From the NCBI GenBank assembly GCA_018296165.2, contig JACKQL020000092.1, forward strand, positions 124,001-188,000: a DNA stretch of 64,000 nt. The letters are read 5' to 3'. Shown piece by piece: positions 1 to 11,186 of the stretch; the first letter of the stretch is position 1, and each line of letters opens with the position of its first letter. A program made the position numbers and the translations under genes. The notes under the pieces are model-generated. The model was not told the origin of the DNA. It made no database searches and saw nothing but the letters and a program-made list of their open reading frames with translations. Source of the stretch: Termitomyces sp. T153 (lineage: Eukaryota; Basidiomycota; Agaricomycetes; Agaricales; Lyophyllaceae).

Positions 1-225
1 CATACTGATTCAGATCCGTATATTGTATACCTGTGTGATCTGGACTAGAGATACCTTCTTCGAGCTCAACGTTCCAACAGCGGACTTTCTTACAGTGGAA
101 GCATTTCGCTGATTAGGTGTATGATGCTTAGAAATATGAATATGTAGTCCGTCAGATCAAGATGCAATACCAGTACACAGAATTTAATAAACAATAGTTG
201 GTATGTAATATCAGATATACAGAAT

Positions 226-1655
226 CAGACTTTGAATAAATCCTGTTTCAAGTTCTGCGAAGGAGCACGGTCAACATAAAAAGGAGAATTGATGAAGATA
301 TTCATGATATTTACCATTTTACAAAGCCGTGCCATTAGTCCGGCCAGCTGCAACAGAGTCCCGACGCCTTCGAGGATTCGCATATGCGTGAAGCCAATCT
401 CCTACAACATGGTGAGAAAAGGACAAGACGACACCTTGAATTTCCAACCTTAATATACTCGAGTTTTGTGTATTCCGGCATTCTGTACCGGTATCAATTG
501 ATTTTGAGAAATCAGCTAGTACGAGACTCACTCATCGAAGGTCTTGACGACACGGAATATAGTTACAACGATATCGACAGCACTGTATCCCTGATCCCAA
601 AGTTCATTCAACTTCTCCATGGCACTATCAATCTCGCCTTTCATACAATGCCGAATGGCTGTTTGAACAATGATTGGATGAGGTTGATCACAAACTTTGA
701 ACACATTGTCGCCTGAGACGAAGCCAAAGCCAGAATATGTCGACTGTAAGTTATTGATAGCCTGTCGCATGTCGCCTTCTGAAGTAAAAATGAGGGCGGT
801 GAGACCATCGTCATTGTACTCAACCTGCCACAAGTAAAATTCAAATGTCGTGCAGTGTACTGGAATGTTCACCTTCTCCATCTCACAGATTTCCAATAGA
901 CGCTTCAATATTTCTTGGTCCCTTAACTTCACGTATCGTAAGATCGCACATCTGCTCTGTATGGGCTCGATGATCTTATTGCTCATGTTACAAGCAAGGC
1001 AAAATCGTGTTGTGTTGGAATATATCTCCATCGTTCGCCGAAGTGCCTGTTGAGCACCCGCAGTCATGCTAGAAGGTCTTGTCAGCTTCATATCGTTGTC
1101 ATAGGGGCAAGGTGCACCTATCAGCTTCATCAAGAATAACTATCTTATGTCTACCCGGTGGCAAGGTGACCTTCTTCTGTGCAAATGCTTTTATCTTGTT
1201 TCGAACAACGTCGATACCTCTGCATTAATCATACGAGTTAAGAAGAGACAGTTGGATACGTAAGTCTGTTACATACCGTTCATCCGACGCATTGAGTTCC
1301 AGAACACCCTCCTTGTATGCATCACCGAGTAGTTGATGAGCGAGGCAGTGTATGCTTGTAGTCTTGCCAATCCCAGGCATGCCCTAGAACTGCGGCTTTA
1401 GGTAGCTGACAGTACGAGGATGTCATATACTCACAGATATAATTATATGAGGGCAGTTTCCGTCTCTAGCAATGACTTTCAGACGGTCAATGGTGTCAGC
1501 ATTGCCAACAATATCGTCAAGCACATGTGGCCGGTATTTTTCCACCCTGAAAGATGTAAGCCAGAATTCAAATTTTGATTCAAGACTATGCACCATGGGA
1601 GCTCGTAAGGAATTTCTGCGGGCTTTGTCGCGCTTTTGGAAGTGCTGCCAGCCAT
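226..1655 (-). CDS. RFC4: Replication factor C subunit 4 (clamp loader AAA+ ATPase; human RFC2 type)
   Basis: Small subunit of the clamp loader that opens PCNA and places it on primed DNA in the nucleus. Seen: the N-terminal stretch YELPWVEKYRP; Walker A GMPGIGKT, the variant recalled for yeast Rfc4 rather than [17 protein letters not shown]; Walker B VILDEAD followed by [19 protein letters not shown]; sensor [11 protein letters not shown]; the RFC signature QSRCAILRY; the C-terminal collar block [22 protein letters not shown]. The gene is cut by short GT-AG introns, for example after codon 20 (donor at 1593), between DER and GID near 1218-1280, and at 483-531 and 402-448. The start at 1655 (MAGSTSKS) gives a short leader before YELPW. 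The last exon either reads through to the TGA at 226-228 or loses a 60-nt in-phase intron; both keep the same stop. It diverges from the SerRS gene across 154 bp holding two ACGCGT boxes. Confidence 0.93.
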
Positions 1656-1809
1656 TCTCAGGAGATGGACGCGGCAAATGAAGTTATGAACGACGCGTTG
1701 TGTCACGGTCAAGTGACAAGATACTGTTTGTGTCGGTTGCAAGAAGGCAAACACTGTGACGCGTGAATTTCATTTTGGACTGAGAAATTTGGGAATTGCG
1801 AGACTCTAG
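1656..1809. promoter_or_regulatory. Shared divergent promoter with two MCB (ACGCGT) boxes
   Basis: Only 154 bp separate the start codons of RFC4 and the SerRS gene. Two exact copies of the palindromic MluI cell-cycle box ACGCGT lie at 1693-1698 and 1759-1764, 38 and 104 bp upstream of the RFC4 start. In yeasts MBF binds this hexamer and drives G1/S expression of replication genes, RFC subunits among them. That it works here is inference. Confidence 0.6.
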
Positions 1810-3420
1810 ATGCTTTCCCGTTGTTCACGTCCAATTTCATGGGCGCCACTCATTTCTTCTACTAGTGAGTTTTGCACGATGCTTATCTGCATATTCTGCT
1901 TACCTGGGTTCTTGAGCCAAAAGATGTCGCCAATACTCGTCCAAAGCACCTCACCTTCGCTCATCGCCTGCTCTTCCTGATCCACGAATAGACTACCGCA
2001 TCATCGCAGAAAATGTCGTAAAAAAGTCGAACAATGCAATAAACCGAAAAGCTCCTCTTCCTGCTGGTGCCATTGACCATGTTGCTCGCATGTATACCGA
2101 GTACAAACGTCTACTAAACGATCTGAATGCTAAACGGAACGCCCGCTCCATCGTCGGCGAAAACATACGTAGGGCGTCTGACAAAGGGGATGCTGAGGCA
2201 AAGCAAACAGCACTCGCTGAAGCCACACGTCTTAAAACTGAAGTCAATCAACTCGAAGCGGACGTCGGGGCAGTAGAGGCTGAACTTCTTGCTCTTGCCC
2301 TGACGATACCCAACGACACCCATCCAGAAAGTCCACTAGGACCCGAATCTGCTGCAGTCACACTTGACACATGTGGTCCTTCTCCTATACCCGCGGACCC
2401 TCAACGGGACCATGTGGCAATCTGCAAAAAGCTCAACCTCCTTGATCTCGAAAGTGCTTCAACGGTGACCGGATCCTCCTGGTACTACCTACTAAATGAG
2501 GCTGCGTTGTTGGAGATAGCTCTGACGAACTATGCCATGTCCGTTGCTCTCAAGCGAGGTTTCACTCCAATTACCACTCCCGACGTCGTTCGTTCCGATA
2601 TTGCCAATCGTTGTGGTTTCCTACCGCGCGATAACTCCGACGTTCCTTTACAGCAAACGTATAGCCTTCATACTCCCCCCGCATCTCCTGAACTCGTGCT
2701 TTCGGGCACGTCTGAAATACCCCTAGCAGGCATGTTCGCTAACAAAATCTTCCAGTCATCAGCATTACCATACAGGGGAGTCGGACTGGGGCATTCTTTT
2801 AGAGCAGAAGCAGGTGCGCGGGGGGCTGATACACGTGGCCTGTACCGGGTTCACCAGTTCACGAAAGTGGAGCTTTTTGCTGTGACTACGGATGCTGAAA
2901 GTGAAACGATGATGACAGAAATGGTTGAAATCCAGAAGAGCATTCTTGACGGACTAGGCCTCCCGTATCGGTAAGCAACCAAACTATTCAACCTTTATGT
3001 CCATTGTCTGACCTTATTTATAGAGTCCTCGATATGCCAACCGAGGAACTTGGTGCTAGTGCATATCGAAAATTTGATATGGAGGTGTGGATGCCAGGAC
3101 GAGGCAGCTGGGGTGAAGTCACATCAGTTTCCAACTGTACAGATTATCAGGCACGACGGTTACATATTCGTTATCGGCGACAGCCGCCTCAAGACACAGA
3201 CGGAGTGATTCCATCTACAATGTCTACAACAACGGCTCTTCCTTTTGCACATACATTAAATGGAACAGCGGTTGCCGTTCCGCGGCTTATCATTGCCTTG
3301 CTTGAGAATGGCGCGGTATTCGACGACCGGGGCGAAGTCACTAAGATCCGTCTGCCAGAAATTTTGAAGCCATTCTGGATCGGTCCTCAAAACGGCAGAG
3401 GCATACTCGAATGGGTTTAG
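1810..3420 (+). CDS. DIA4: Seryl-tRNA synthetase, mitochondrial type
   Basis: Class II aminoacyl-tRNA synthetase that charges tRNA-Ser. Three exons: 1810-1864, 1917-2970 and 3024-3420, with GT-AG introns of 52 and 53 nt; the sum is 1506 nt, 501 residues. Seen: an N-terminal leader rich in Arg and Ser, like a mitochondrial presequence; [15 protein letters not shown] and the coiled-coil tRNA-binding arm (about residues 60-130); [14 protein letters not shown]; motif 2, [21 protein letters not shown], continuing into TKVELF; and motif 3, [19 protein letters not shown], near the C terminus. The leader and the resemblance to bacterial SerRS favour the organellar enzyme (yeast Dia4). The start is the only upstream ATG that splices into frame. 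It diverges from RFC4 and converges on the LSB5-like gene. Confidence 0.92.
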
Positions 3421-3583
3421 GTGTTACAGTAGTCGCTGTCGCATTTCTCGAAGCCGACAACCTGCAGACCAGCAACAACTAAGATAGCTATGATAGTTTG
3501 GCCTATATGACCCTAAAACGACTCATACATAGTATATATTCCAGTACCAGTAGACGAATGTACTATAGCAATGCTCTGATGAC

Positions 3584-5337
3584 TTACCATCTCTTGGATG
3601 GTCCTACCGTCACTTCATCAGCGAATGGGTCCGCAAAAGGATCATCTCCTGTGACTTGTTTGGTCAAGGGAGTCCGAGATTCATAAGGTTCGTCGTCCAT
3701 GTTGGCGTAGTCCTTCCCTCCCTGTTTGCGTGAAGACATGCCACTTGCGTGGGTCTCTTCGTCCGACGAGTAATCACTAAAGTCTGAGAGCGAACCTCGA
3801 TCATTACTTTTCGGTGCTTCATCCTCGTCGGATAAAGTGGAAGGTTGTAAAGGACGCGGTAGGTTGTTAGAGGATGCTCCTAGCGGACCAAAATCCAAAT
3901 CTCTAAGGTCTGGGTGGACATTAATGTCGGACTTATGAGTAACGCTTTGGCCCTGCGGGTCGCGTGGATTATGCTGCTCTTCGGCAACACTATCAGAGGT
4001 GATGTGTGCGGAAGCGAGGTCACCAGCCAAAGCGTTTGTTGTCTCTGAGCTTTTGCCCGCCACGATATTGTCATATTTTTCCAGCGCAGCCATGATTCGT
4101 TCATTTGTCTCGATCAATGTCCCGATCAACTCCTCGTTTTCGACCAACTACATCAGTGTTGATGAGAAAGCCCAAAAGGGTAGAAATAACAGATAAACTT
4201 ACCTGAATGTACCGAATGACCGGTTTCCTAGCTTGTCTAGCTTTTTCCAGGCATTCTTGAACACGTTGATTTGTCCGTATATCATCTGCTTTCGAATTGA
4301 AGAGCTACAACACAGTCGGGATGGGACAGGTGGTACGATCGTGAAAATAAACTGACTGTGATAGCGTTCATAAGATTGCTGGAAGCCTGGGAGGCTTCCA
4401 CAATGCTAGCCAGCACCTTAGGCTTGTCCTACTTTCAGGCATTAAGATCAATCCCTGATCTTGCCAAAAATGTTCTGCACCTTCTCGAACACGAACTGAT
4501 TCCCTACGTTTTGCCGCGATCGTTGTTGTCTTTCTTCTTCTGCCTTCGTTGTGTTACCCTGTTCCTTCATGTTATCTTCCGTGCCTACGGGGTGCGCCAC
4601 ATCCCGATAAGTTTGGTACCTCCCTTCTCTGATGCACTGTTTGTACAGTCCTGCCACCGCTGACATTGAAGAATCCGATTTGAACTGTTCCTGCCAGGAT
4701 GCAAGAACTGCTATGAGTTTCTTGCGAACTTTCTTATCTACTGTGTGATCGGCAGAGAGATTCTTTATTGCATCCGTCAGATGCCCGTCTGCAAAGCTTG
4801 CTGTACCAGTGACAAGGTTAGTTGAACTGGTCAACGAAGTAAGAGTGGTCATACATGTAAATTTGGCGCCACAATTCTCGACAAGAGCCTTCAAAAGCTA
4901 AGCAGACCGTCAATACGAACACGACAACCGGTTGAGGACCGATACCCACGACAAGAGCGCGGTATTGCTGATGTGCATTCCCATGTTTCAGCTTTTTACG
5001 TATCGCTCTGGAGACTTCAGCCGGTCTTGCGAACATAGAATCAGAAGAATGAGCACTTTCACATGGATATAGCTCACCCAGCAGCCTGAAGGTTGATAGA
5101 ATCAACAAGTTCCGGAATACTATTGCATCAAATGAGTTTGCCGAGGTTTTCAACGGGGAGAGACGTACCCATCATATGTCTCCTCGTCGATGCTACTCGA
5201 TGTCAGAATATCTACCCAATCTGTGATCGAAGACTGGAGAAAGGTTCGGATAGAACAATCAAGAGAGTCAGCGAGATGCAGCGTACACGAGGTTTCTCGC
5301 GACCAAATGCTTGCTTTGCAAAGTGGAAGGCAGACAT
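3584..5337 (-). CDS. LSB5: LSB5-like VHS/GAT-domain endocytic adaptor
   Basis: Resembles fungal Las17-binding protein Lsb5, which links actin patches, ubiquitin and membrane traffic. Reading the minus strand with introns gives: N terminus MSAFHFAKQAFGREKPR, then SSITDWVDILTS; a VHS/ENTH-like domain with VDSINLQAAG, SRAIRKKLKHGNAHQQYRAL and LKALVENCGAKF; a conserved block SFADGHLTDAIKNLS...KVRKKLIAVLASWQEQF; a GAT-like helix VENEELIGTLIETNERIMAALEKY; and an acidic Ser-rich tail with DPFADPFADE. Introns are about 50 nt, for example the one joining YDG to IPEL near 5115-5165. The start at 5337 is the first ATG giving the FGREKPR N terminus. The last codons KRW run into TAA exactly where a good donor (GTAAGT) begins, so a further short 3' exon is possible. 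Confidence 0.8.
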
Positions 5338-5527
5338 GATGGATGAGATAAAGAGACGAGGATATCGGATTTCAACGAATTGGGACTACGACACCATAGA
5401 TGTACTCGAGGGTCATGTATAAGGGAGCACGTGTGTATTCAATATCATTTTGATAAACAACGTCGGCTCGGAGAAATAAGAGGAAATGACCATATGTCCA
5501 GCAAAGCATTCAATCAACTATACCAAC

Positions 5528-6823
5528 CTATGGGCTATCTTCACTACTCGTCCCATCCGAAGTATTTCCCCCATTTGCGGACCCATTAGCGTTAGCCGGT
5601 ATCGATTGTATTTGAGATGTTGGTCGTGGAGCGCCAGTGTGATGAATGATCGCTGCCATCGACGGCTGCGCACTGAGCGGAACAGGACTCTCAAGATACA
5701 GCCTAATTAATACTGTTTCCAATGCCGCGACGCTTACGCTAGGGTATTCAAATACACGAGCATGTTCGCGTACCGAATTGAAAAGTGTTGCCATATTTTC
5801 CCACCGATCTGGCGACATCGCAGGATGTATAGGCGGGGGAGGCGGGGGAAATTGTTGAGGTGGATGATAGGGGATTGGCTGAGGGGAAGCATAGAGAGAT
5901 TGTGGTTGCCCGGGCAATGGAGCTATCATCGATACAGACGACGAAAACATATTTGCGGGCTGTTGTTGAGGTGCGGACGATGACGATGGATCAACAACAG
6001 TACTGATGGTAGTAGAACTTGGAGCAGGTGTTATCGAAGTATCCGCAGGTACCATTTCCTTTCGACGCTCCTTTGCTGCTTCCTGTGCAGCCCTACGTCC
6101 CCTTCTGGTATATGGCAGATTGGCGGGTCCTACTTCATGAGAATGTTGGGAACAATCTGAATATGTGAACATGAGTCTCGAAACGAAATTTGGACTACTA
6201 AAAACCCTTACAGCATGCACGGACTTCCTCTGTATCAAAATAAGTCTTGTAGCTTATGGAGGCCGGACAGCCCGTCCCATCAAGCTGATCGTACAATTAG
6301 CACCGTATACAGTACGGATTGCGAAATTACACAACATACTTTCCGGCTAGGAACCTTTCGAACCCGTTCTGGGTGTTTCTTCACATACTTCTTCCTTCCA
6401 CTCCTGGAATGTCTTGCACAAACCAATTTGGTATGATCTTTAAATCTGGGTGGTACGGCTTTACTGCCATGCGTATCTCCCTATGGTACAAAGATCAGCG
6501 GCGAAATCGCAGAAAAAATGAACCCAAAACGGACATACCTTGACAAACTCAACAACATGGCGTTCTTCTTCCTGGGCACGCCATTCATTGAAGGCGGCTA
6601 AATTGGGGAAGACAAGAGTGTAGCCATCCTCGGAGTCGCCGGCTCCGTAGGGCTGCTTTGCGTGTCCTACGGGTTTTGAGGAATTGGAGAAAGAGGTCGT
6701 GGGATTCAAGGTAGCGGAGAAGGTAGAGGTGGACGATGCAGGGGCGCCCTGAGTATAGGCGAGATGCGGGGGAAGGGGCTGGTGAAGGGAGATCTCTCCC
6801 AAACGGAAATGCTGAAAGCTCAT
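5528..6823 (-). CDS. FAR1-type (WRKY-GCM1 fold) zinc-finger protein, putative DNA-binding regulator
   Basis: Not a named gene that I recognise. Spliced on the minus strand it has an N-terminal low-complexity region; a block [22 protein letters not shown]; a basic stretch [22 protein letters not shown]; then [18 protein letters not shown] ending [14 protein letters not shown]. The order SRK, Cys, about 20 residues, Cys, then His-x-His is that of FAR1-type zinc domains, which derive from Mutator-like transposases and act as transcription factors. The C-terminal half is rich in Pro, Ser and Gln (PPPPPPIHP), like an activation domain, and contains [21 protein letters not shown], with no transposase catalytic domain visible. 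Introns lie near 6486-6540 (GTATGT donor), 6280-6345 and 6155-6210. Both ends of the ORF are clear. It diverges from UTP11 by 102 bp. Confidence 0.66.
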
Positions 6824-6925
6824 ATATTGAAGCGAGTTATATTTTCAGCAGGAAATTGCGAGGAAATGCCCGTTTTTGAGACGATCTTTGGGAAACTCGC
6901 ATGTCACACTTCTTGTCACGCAGCC

Positions 6926-8069
6926 ATGACCTCTTCTCTGCGAAATTCCATTCACCGTCGAAACCACAAAGAGCGCTCTCAGCTAGCACACAGAACCAAG
7001 CTAGGCATCCTTGAGAAGCACGCCGACTATGTCAAACGTGCTAGGGATTATCACTCGAAGCAGGACAAGTTAACGCGTCTTAAACAAAAGGCTGCAGAGA
7101 AAAACAAGGATGAATTTTACTTTTCTATGCGAAATGAGAGGACGAAGGCAGGTTCAATGTCACTTTCTTCATGTGTTCAAACTCACTTGTGTTCAGGATG
7201 GTGTGCATATCAAAGATCGGGGCAACGTTGCTCTCCCAACCGACATAGTTAAAGTGCTCAAAACTCAAGATGAGAATTATGTCCGGACCATGCGAGCGGC
7301 GGGTCTAAAAGTACGTTTCTCCCGTTTCGTATTCCGCGATTAATTCTCAAAATTTTTTGCAGAAAATTGACAAACTCAAAAACCAATTGACCGAAATGGC
7401 AGATTTGATGAAACCCTATCTTTTAGATGAACAAGTCGGAAATGATCTCGAAGAGGATGAATTGCAAACACTGATCGATGCTGGTATAATCTCTGGGCGT
7501 TCCAAACCCCATCGTCGGAAAGGAAAACATATCGTATTTGTGGAGAATGAAGCTGAAGGTGCGTTCTCCCGTACAATCATGGCGGTAATCATTACTGATA
7601 TGAAACATTCTAAGCCCACAACTACCGGCCAATACAAAGTTCACCGTCAACATCTAAACAGGTAGATGTCGACATGGATGAAGAGGGGGAGCTAGATTTG
7701 GGCTGGAAGTCGGCCTCAGCGAAGAAATCTTCAGGGTCAAAATATGCACCTCAAGAGTTCGATGAAGTGCAAGACGAAACGTTGCCAGGCGATAAACGAC
7801 GGCGCCTACTAAAAGAACTAGCAGCTCGGTTGGTGCGAGACCAACAGTTACGATATGCCCAAAGAGAGTTTGAGATGCAGCGGTCTATGATGGGCAAAGG
7901 TGGTCGGAAGAAGATTCAGGGGGCTGAGAAAGTTGAAGGGGATTCAGATTCAGAGGAGGATCAGGATGAGATTGACGCAAGGAAAGGCAAGCCAAGAAAG
8001 GCCTCAAAAACAAACGATGAGACATACAAACCACGAGTATACAAGTGGCGCTTAGAAAGGAAGCGATAA
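6926..8069 (+). CDS. UTP11: U3 snoRNP (SSU processome) protein Utp11
   Basis: Nucleolar component of the SSU processome that binds U3 snoRNP and is needed for 18S rRNA maturation. Four exons: 6926-7147, 7197-7310, 7363-7558 and 7666-8069; the sum is 936 nt, 311 residues. Family signatures: [17 protein letters not shown] at the N terminus, [46 protein letters not shown], and the Lys/Arg-rich C terminus [13 protein letters not shown]. Intron 1 (7148-7196) begins with GC rather than GT (AAG|GCAGGT...CAG); only this cut keeps K|DGVHIK in frame. The start lies directly before the conserved SSLRN. It shares a 102-bp intergenic region with the FAR1-type gene. Confidence 0.93.
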
Positions 8070-8177
8070 AACTCCTTGATGCCATGAAATCCGGTGTGGT
8101 ATATTAGTGAAGAGATATGCAATGTCCAAACGATCGGGTAGTAAGTATCTTGTGGGGGTGAACTATCGTGAGTATGA

Positions 8178-9655
8178 CTATATGGCAGCATATGCACCGA
8201 AAATAATGCCAGTGGCAAGTAACATAAATTCCATGATAAACATGTTGGGTGATGCACCGCCTTGACCAGTGCCTGACGATACCGAACTTGAGCCAGAAGT
8301 CGTAGTCGTAGGCAAGGGCGTGGCTATGGGAGTGGTAGGAGCATATGTCACTCCATTAATGGTCGCAGCGACTTGAAAGACAGATCCGCCGCCGAATTCA
8401 TAGAACTTGAAAAGCAGAAGGGTGAGGAAGTATCCTGCTATGAGAATGGTAATAGACTTACATCCACAAGTAGGAAATTAGGTGGTCTCGTGTTGGCGGA
8501 TGTACAAGTAGTCACTTGTTCTCCAAGAGAGCCTGCGCCAGATGCAGCATTGGTAATGTTGGCCTTTGCGACGTCAGGAATTGGTGCGCCAACCAACAGT
8601 TTGTCAAGGAAATGGTTGATGAGGTACATCTGCGTCGACGTGTCACCCTTGGTACGATTAACCGCGCAGTCAAAAAGACTGGGGTCAGTCACATCGAATG
8701 CAGTCTCCCATACGTTAGTGAATTCTGTGAGGATGGTAGTCAGAACACTTTTAAAGGGATGAGACGATGAATCGATAACCATCGATGATATATGGGACGG
8801 TCGTGAGGTCTGCTTGATTATCCATGAAAGTCACAAGACGCTTCCCTGAGTCAATCATGGAACCAAGGGTGGGCCATTCTGATGCTTGCATTGGGCTCTT
8901 TGGGGGTGCGTAAGACACAGTGTCTATTCCAGCATTGACGTACACCGAGCCAAACGCCGAGACAGGTTGATTGTCGATATTCACAATTAGTATCGAAAGC
9001 ACTGTCAGAATGATTGATCTGAGAATAGTGCAACGAGGATGCTGATGAGGACACACACCTTCGTTAGGGTTGGCATCAAGCCATGCTTTGACTGTACAAC
9101 TGTGTCAGCGTGTCAGAACCGAATGCAGGAGAATGACGAACCAGTCTTGAGATAATCTTCAAATGTTCCGCCATCTAAGAGAGTCTAAACAATTCGTCAA
9201 CATCAAAGGAGAAAGTGAGGAATTGCTGAGCCTCACACAACTCGTATGACACAATCTGATAACACCATTTTGCAGATGGGCTTGTACTTGAAGCATGCGT
9301 ATACCATCGTTTAATTGTGTTGTTACTAAGTTTCATGAGAGACTAGTACGGGACAAGTTGACAAGATGACACACTGTTCTGATCTTGATTGGCCGCGGCT
9401 GTGGAATGATCAACCAACGTAAGGAAGACGCGGACAGGGCATGAATGAAGGCTTACGATTGGTCGAGGCACCAATTTGAATAGCGTAAGAGTCGTGAGAT
9501 CCAATGTAGGATACTGCGCCATAGCTCTTGTCACATAGTTCTGCGTGTCCGTTGCACACCGTGGCTCGCCGAACAGGTACCATGCCCTGTACGGCAACGA
9601 TGGAGCAGAGTAGAGATGTTACGACCTGCGTCAAGGTTTTACGGGAGAGAAGCAT
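8178..9655 (-). CDS. Secreted/GPI-anchored PLC-like phosphodiesterase
   Basis: TIM-barrel PLC-like phosphodiesterase fold (fungal extracellular family, substrate unknown). Seen: start MLLSRKTLTQ followed by a hydrophobic signal peptide ending near VAVQG; CNGHAELC; the first catalytic-type His in YIGSHDSYA; the second in RLCHTSC (near 9240); LTVLSILIVNIDNQPVSAF; RLVTFMDNQAD; and a Ser/Thr-rich stalk (TSGSSSVSSGTGQGG) followed by a hydrophobic tail ending GIIFGAYAAI, as for a GPI anchor. Several introns of about 50 nt interrupt it. The ATG at 9655 is chosen because the extra upstream codons begin with TTG. The 402-bp region shared with the AYR1-like gene holds a 56-bp tandem duplication. Confidence 0.78.
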
Positions 9656-9823
9656 TTCCTCTGTCAAGATATCAATAGAAAGAGGAAATTAGGATGTGGA
9701 TGTGTAACAAGAAAGAGGAAGATGGGGGAGAAAAGAAAGAAGATCAGGGCGACATATTATTATACCGTCTCGAACTCCACTTGATCAAAGTGTATATAAA
9801 ACAATTGTAAGAAACGATCGTTT

Positions 9824-9935
9824 CTGATCCTCTCTCAAATGCATAAATGTAAAGTCTTCCCTCTTCTCCATTGCTTTCTCTGATCCTCTTTCAAATGCAT
9901 ACTTGTGAAGTCTTCCCTCTTCTCCATTGCTTTCT
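9824..9935. repeat. Two-copy 56-bp tandem duplication in a divergent promoter
   Basis: Copies at 9824-9879 and 9880-9935 share CTGATCCTCT..CAAATGCATA and AAGTCTTCCCTCTTCTCC with only a few mismatches. They lie in the 9656-10,057 intergenic region between the PLC-like and AYR1-like genes. The rest of that region shows no recognised element apart from pyrimidine-rich tracts. Confidence 0.85.
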
Positions 9936-10057
9936 GCGATCTGTAATATACCTAATGATCTACGACAAGGATTGGCAAGTGACTGGTTTACGAGATAAGC
10001 TCTAAAGTGCTGTACAGTCAGCAACCAGATCTTATCTACCCATTCCATCCAACTGTC

Positions 10058-11033
10058 ATGTCCCGAGTCGTTCTAGTAACAGGCTGTTCGACTGGTGGCA
10101 TCGGATTTGCACTGTATGTCTATGAACGTCTCAATATTCTAAGCTCATTACTGACTCCAATTCGTAAAGTTGCAATGAATTTGCTCAGCAAGGGTGCAAA
10201 GTCTATGCGACGTCTCGCAAGGTTGAGACCATCGGCGAATTTTCTCGCCCTTCAATCGAGAAGCTTGTCTTGGATGTGACTGACGACGCTGGCGTCGAGG
10301 GTGTGGTGAAACATATTGTTGAGGCTGAAGGGAAGATTGATATTGTGGTCAACAACGCTGGTTACTTTAGTGCCGGTACGGTTGAAGTCACAGTCTTTCG
10401 TGCATTCTGTCATTCACTTCCCAGCAAGGCCCCTTGATCGACCAGACTATTGATGATATGAAGACCAACTTTGACACGAATATATTCTCTATACTTCGCG
10501 TGGCGAAAGCGGTGATACCTCTCATGGCAAAACGCCGAAGCGGGGTAATTGTGAATATTGGGTCTATCGTTGGGGAGGTGTAAGTTGTATTAGTACACTT
10601 GATGGTTAGAGCTAACAACGTTCCCAGTGCTACCCCATGGAATGGCATATACTGTGCGTCAAAGGCTGCTGCGCAGAGCATCAGCGACGTTCTTTCGATG
10701 GAATGCAGACCATTCAACATATCTGTCTTCCATGTGGCGCCAGGCGGAATTCAGTCGAACATATCTGATAAGGGCAGCGCGCGCTTCAAACTGCCGGAAG
10801 GCTCTTTGTATCGCGGCTTCATTCCAAACATTATGAAGCGCATCTATGCCAGTCAGGCACCAGGATCGATGCCTGCTGACGTTTTCGCTAAACAGGTGGT
10901 ATCAAGGGCGTTGGAGAAGACTCCGCCCCTGTATTTGAGCACTGGAGCAAATTCGACGTTATTTGCAATTCTCAAGTGGCTTCCAAAGTCATGGGTGTTG
11001 TGGCTTATGTGGAGAACGTATTCCAAGACCTGA
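10058..11033 (+). CDS. AYR1: Short-chain dehydrogenase, 1-acyl-DHAP reductase (AYR1)-like
   Basis: Classical SDR with NAD(P)(H) binding; the closest family I recall is NADPH-dependent 1-acyldihydroxyacetone-phosphate reductase of lipid droplets and ER. Seen: TGCSTGGIG dinucleotide motif near residue 8; LDVTDD; NNAG (VVNNAGYFSAG); catalytic Ser in NIGSIVGE; Tyr-x3-Lys in YCASKAAAQ; VAPGGIQS; and a hydrophobic C terminus, ILKWLPKSWVLWLMW, like a membrane or lipid-droplet anchor. Exons 10058-10113, 10170 to about 10373, about 10427-10579 and 10628-11033 are joined by short GT-AG introns. The start ATG directly precedes SRVVLVTGCS. The precise substrate is not shown by sequence. Confidence 0.85.
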
Positions 11034-11186
11034 CGCCGAGACCGTCGGCTTGGCCTGCTTCTGAAATTCCCACTGAAGTATGTAGATGTTTTGTAGCACT
11101 TTGACCGAGGAATGAATCATGCATGATGCTAGAAGCGCACAGCCACCACCAGACTTGGCATTGTTGCTTTCGAACCACGATATACC

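Noticed and set aside
384..716. Plus-strand ORF of 110 codons at the left end
   Set aside because: Lies antisense to RFC4 exons whose conserved motifs are unmistakable; no family features of its own.
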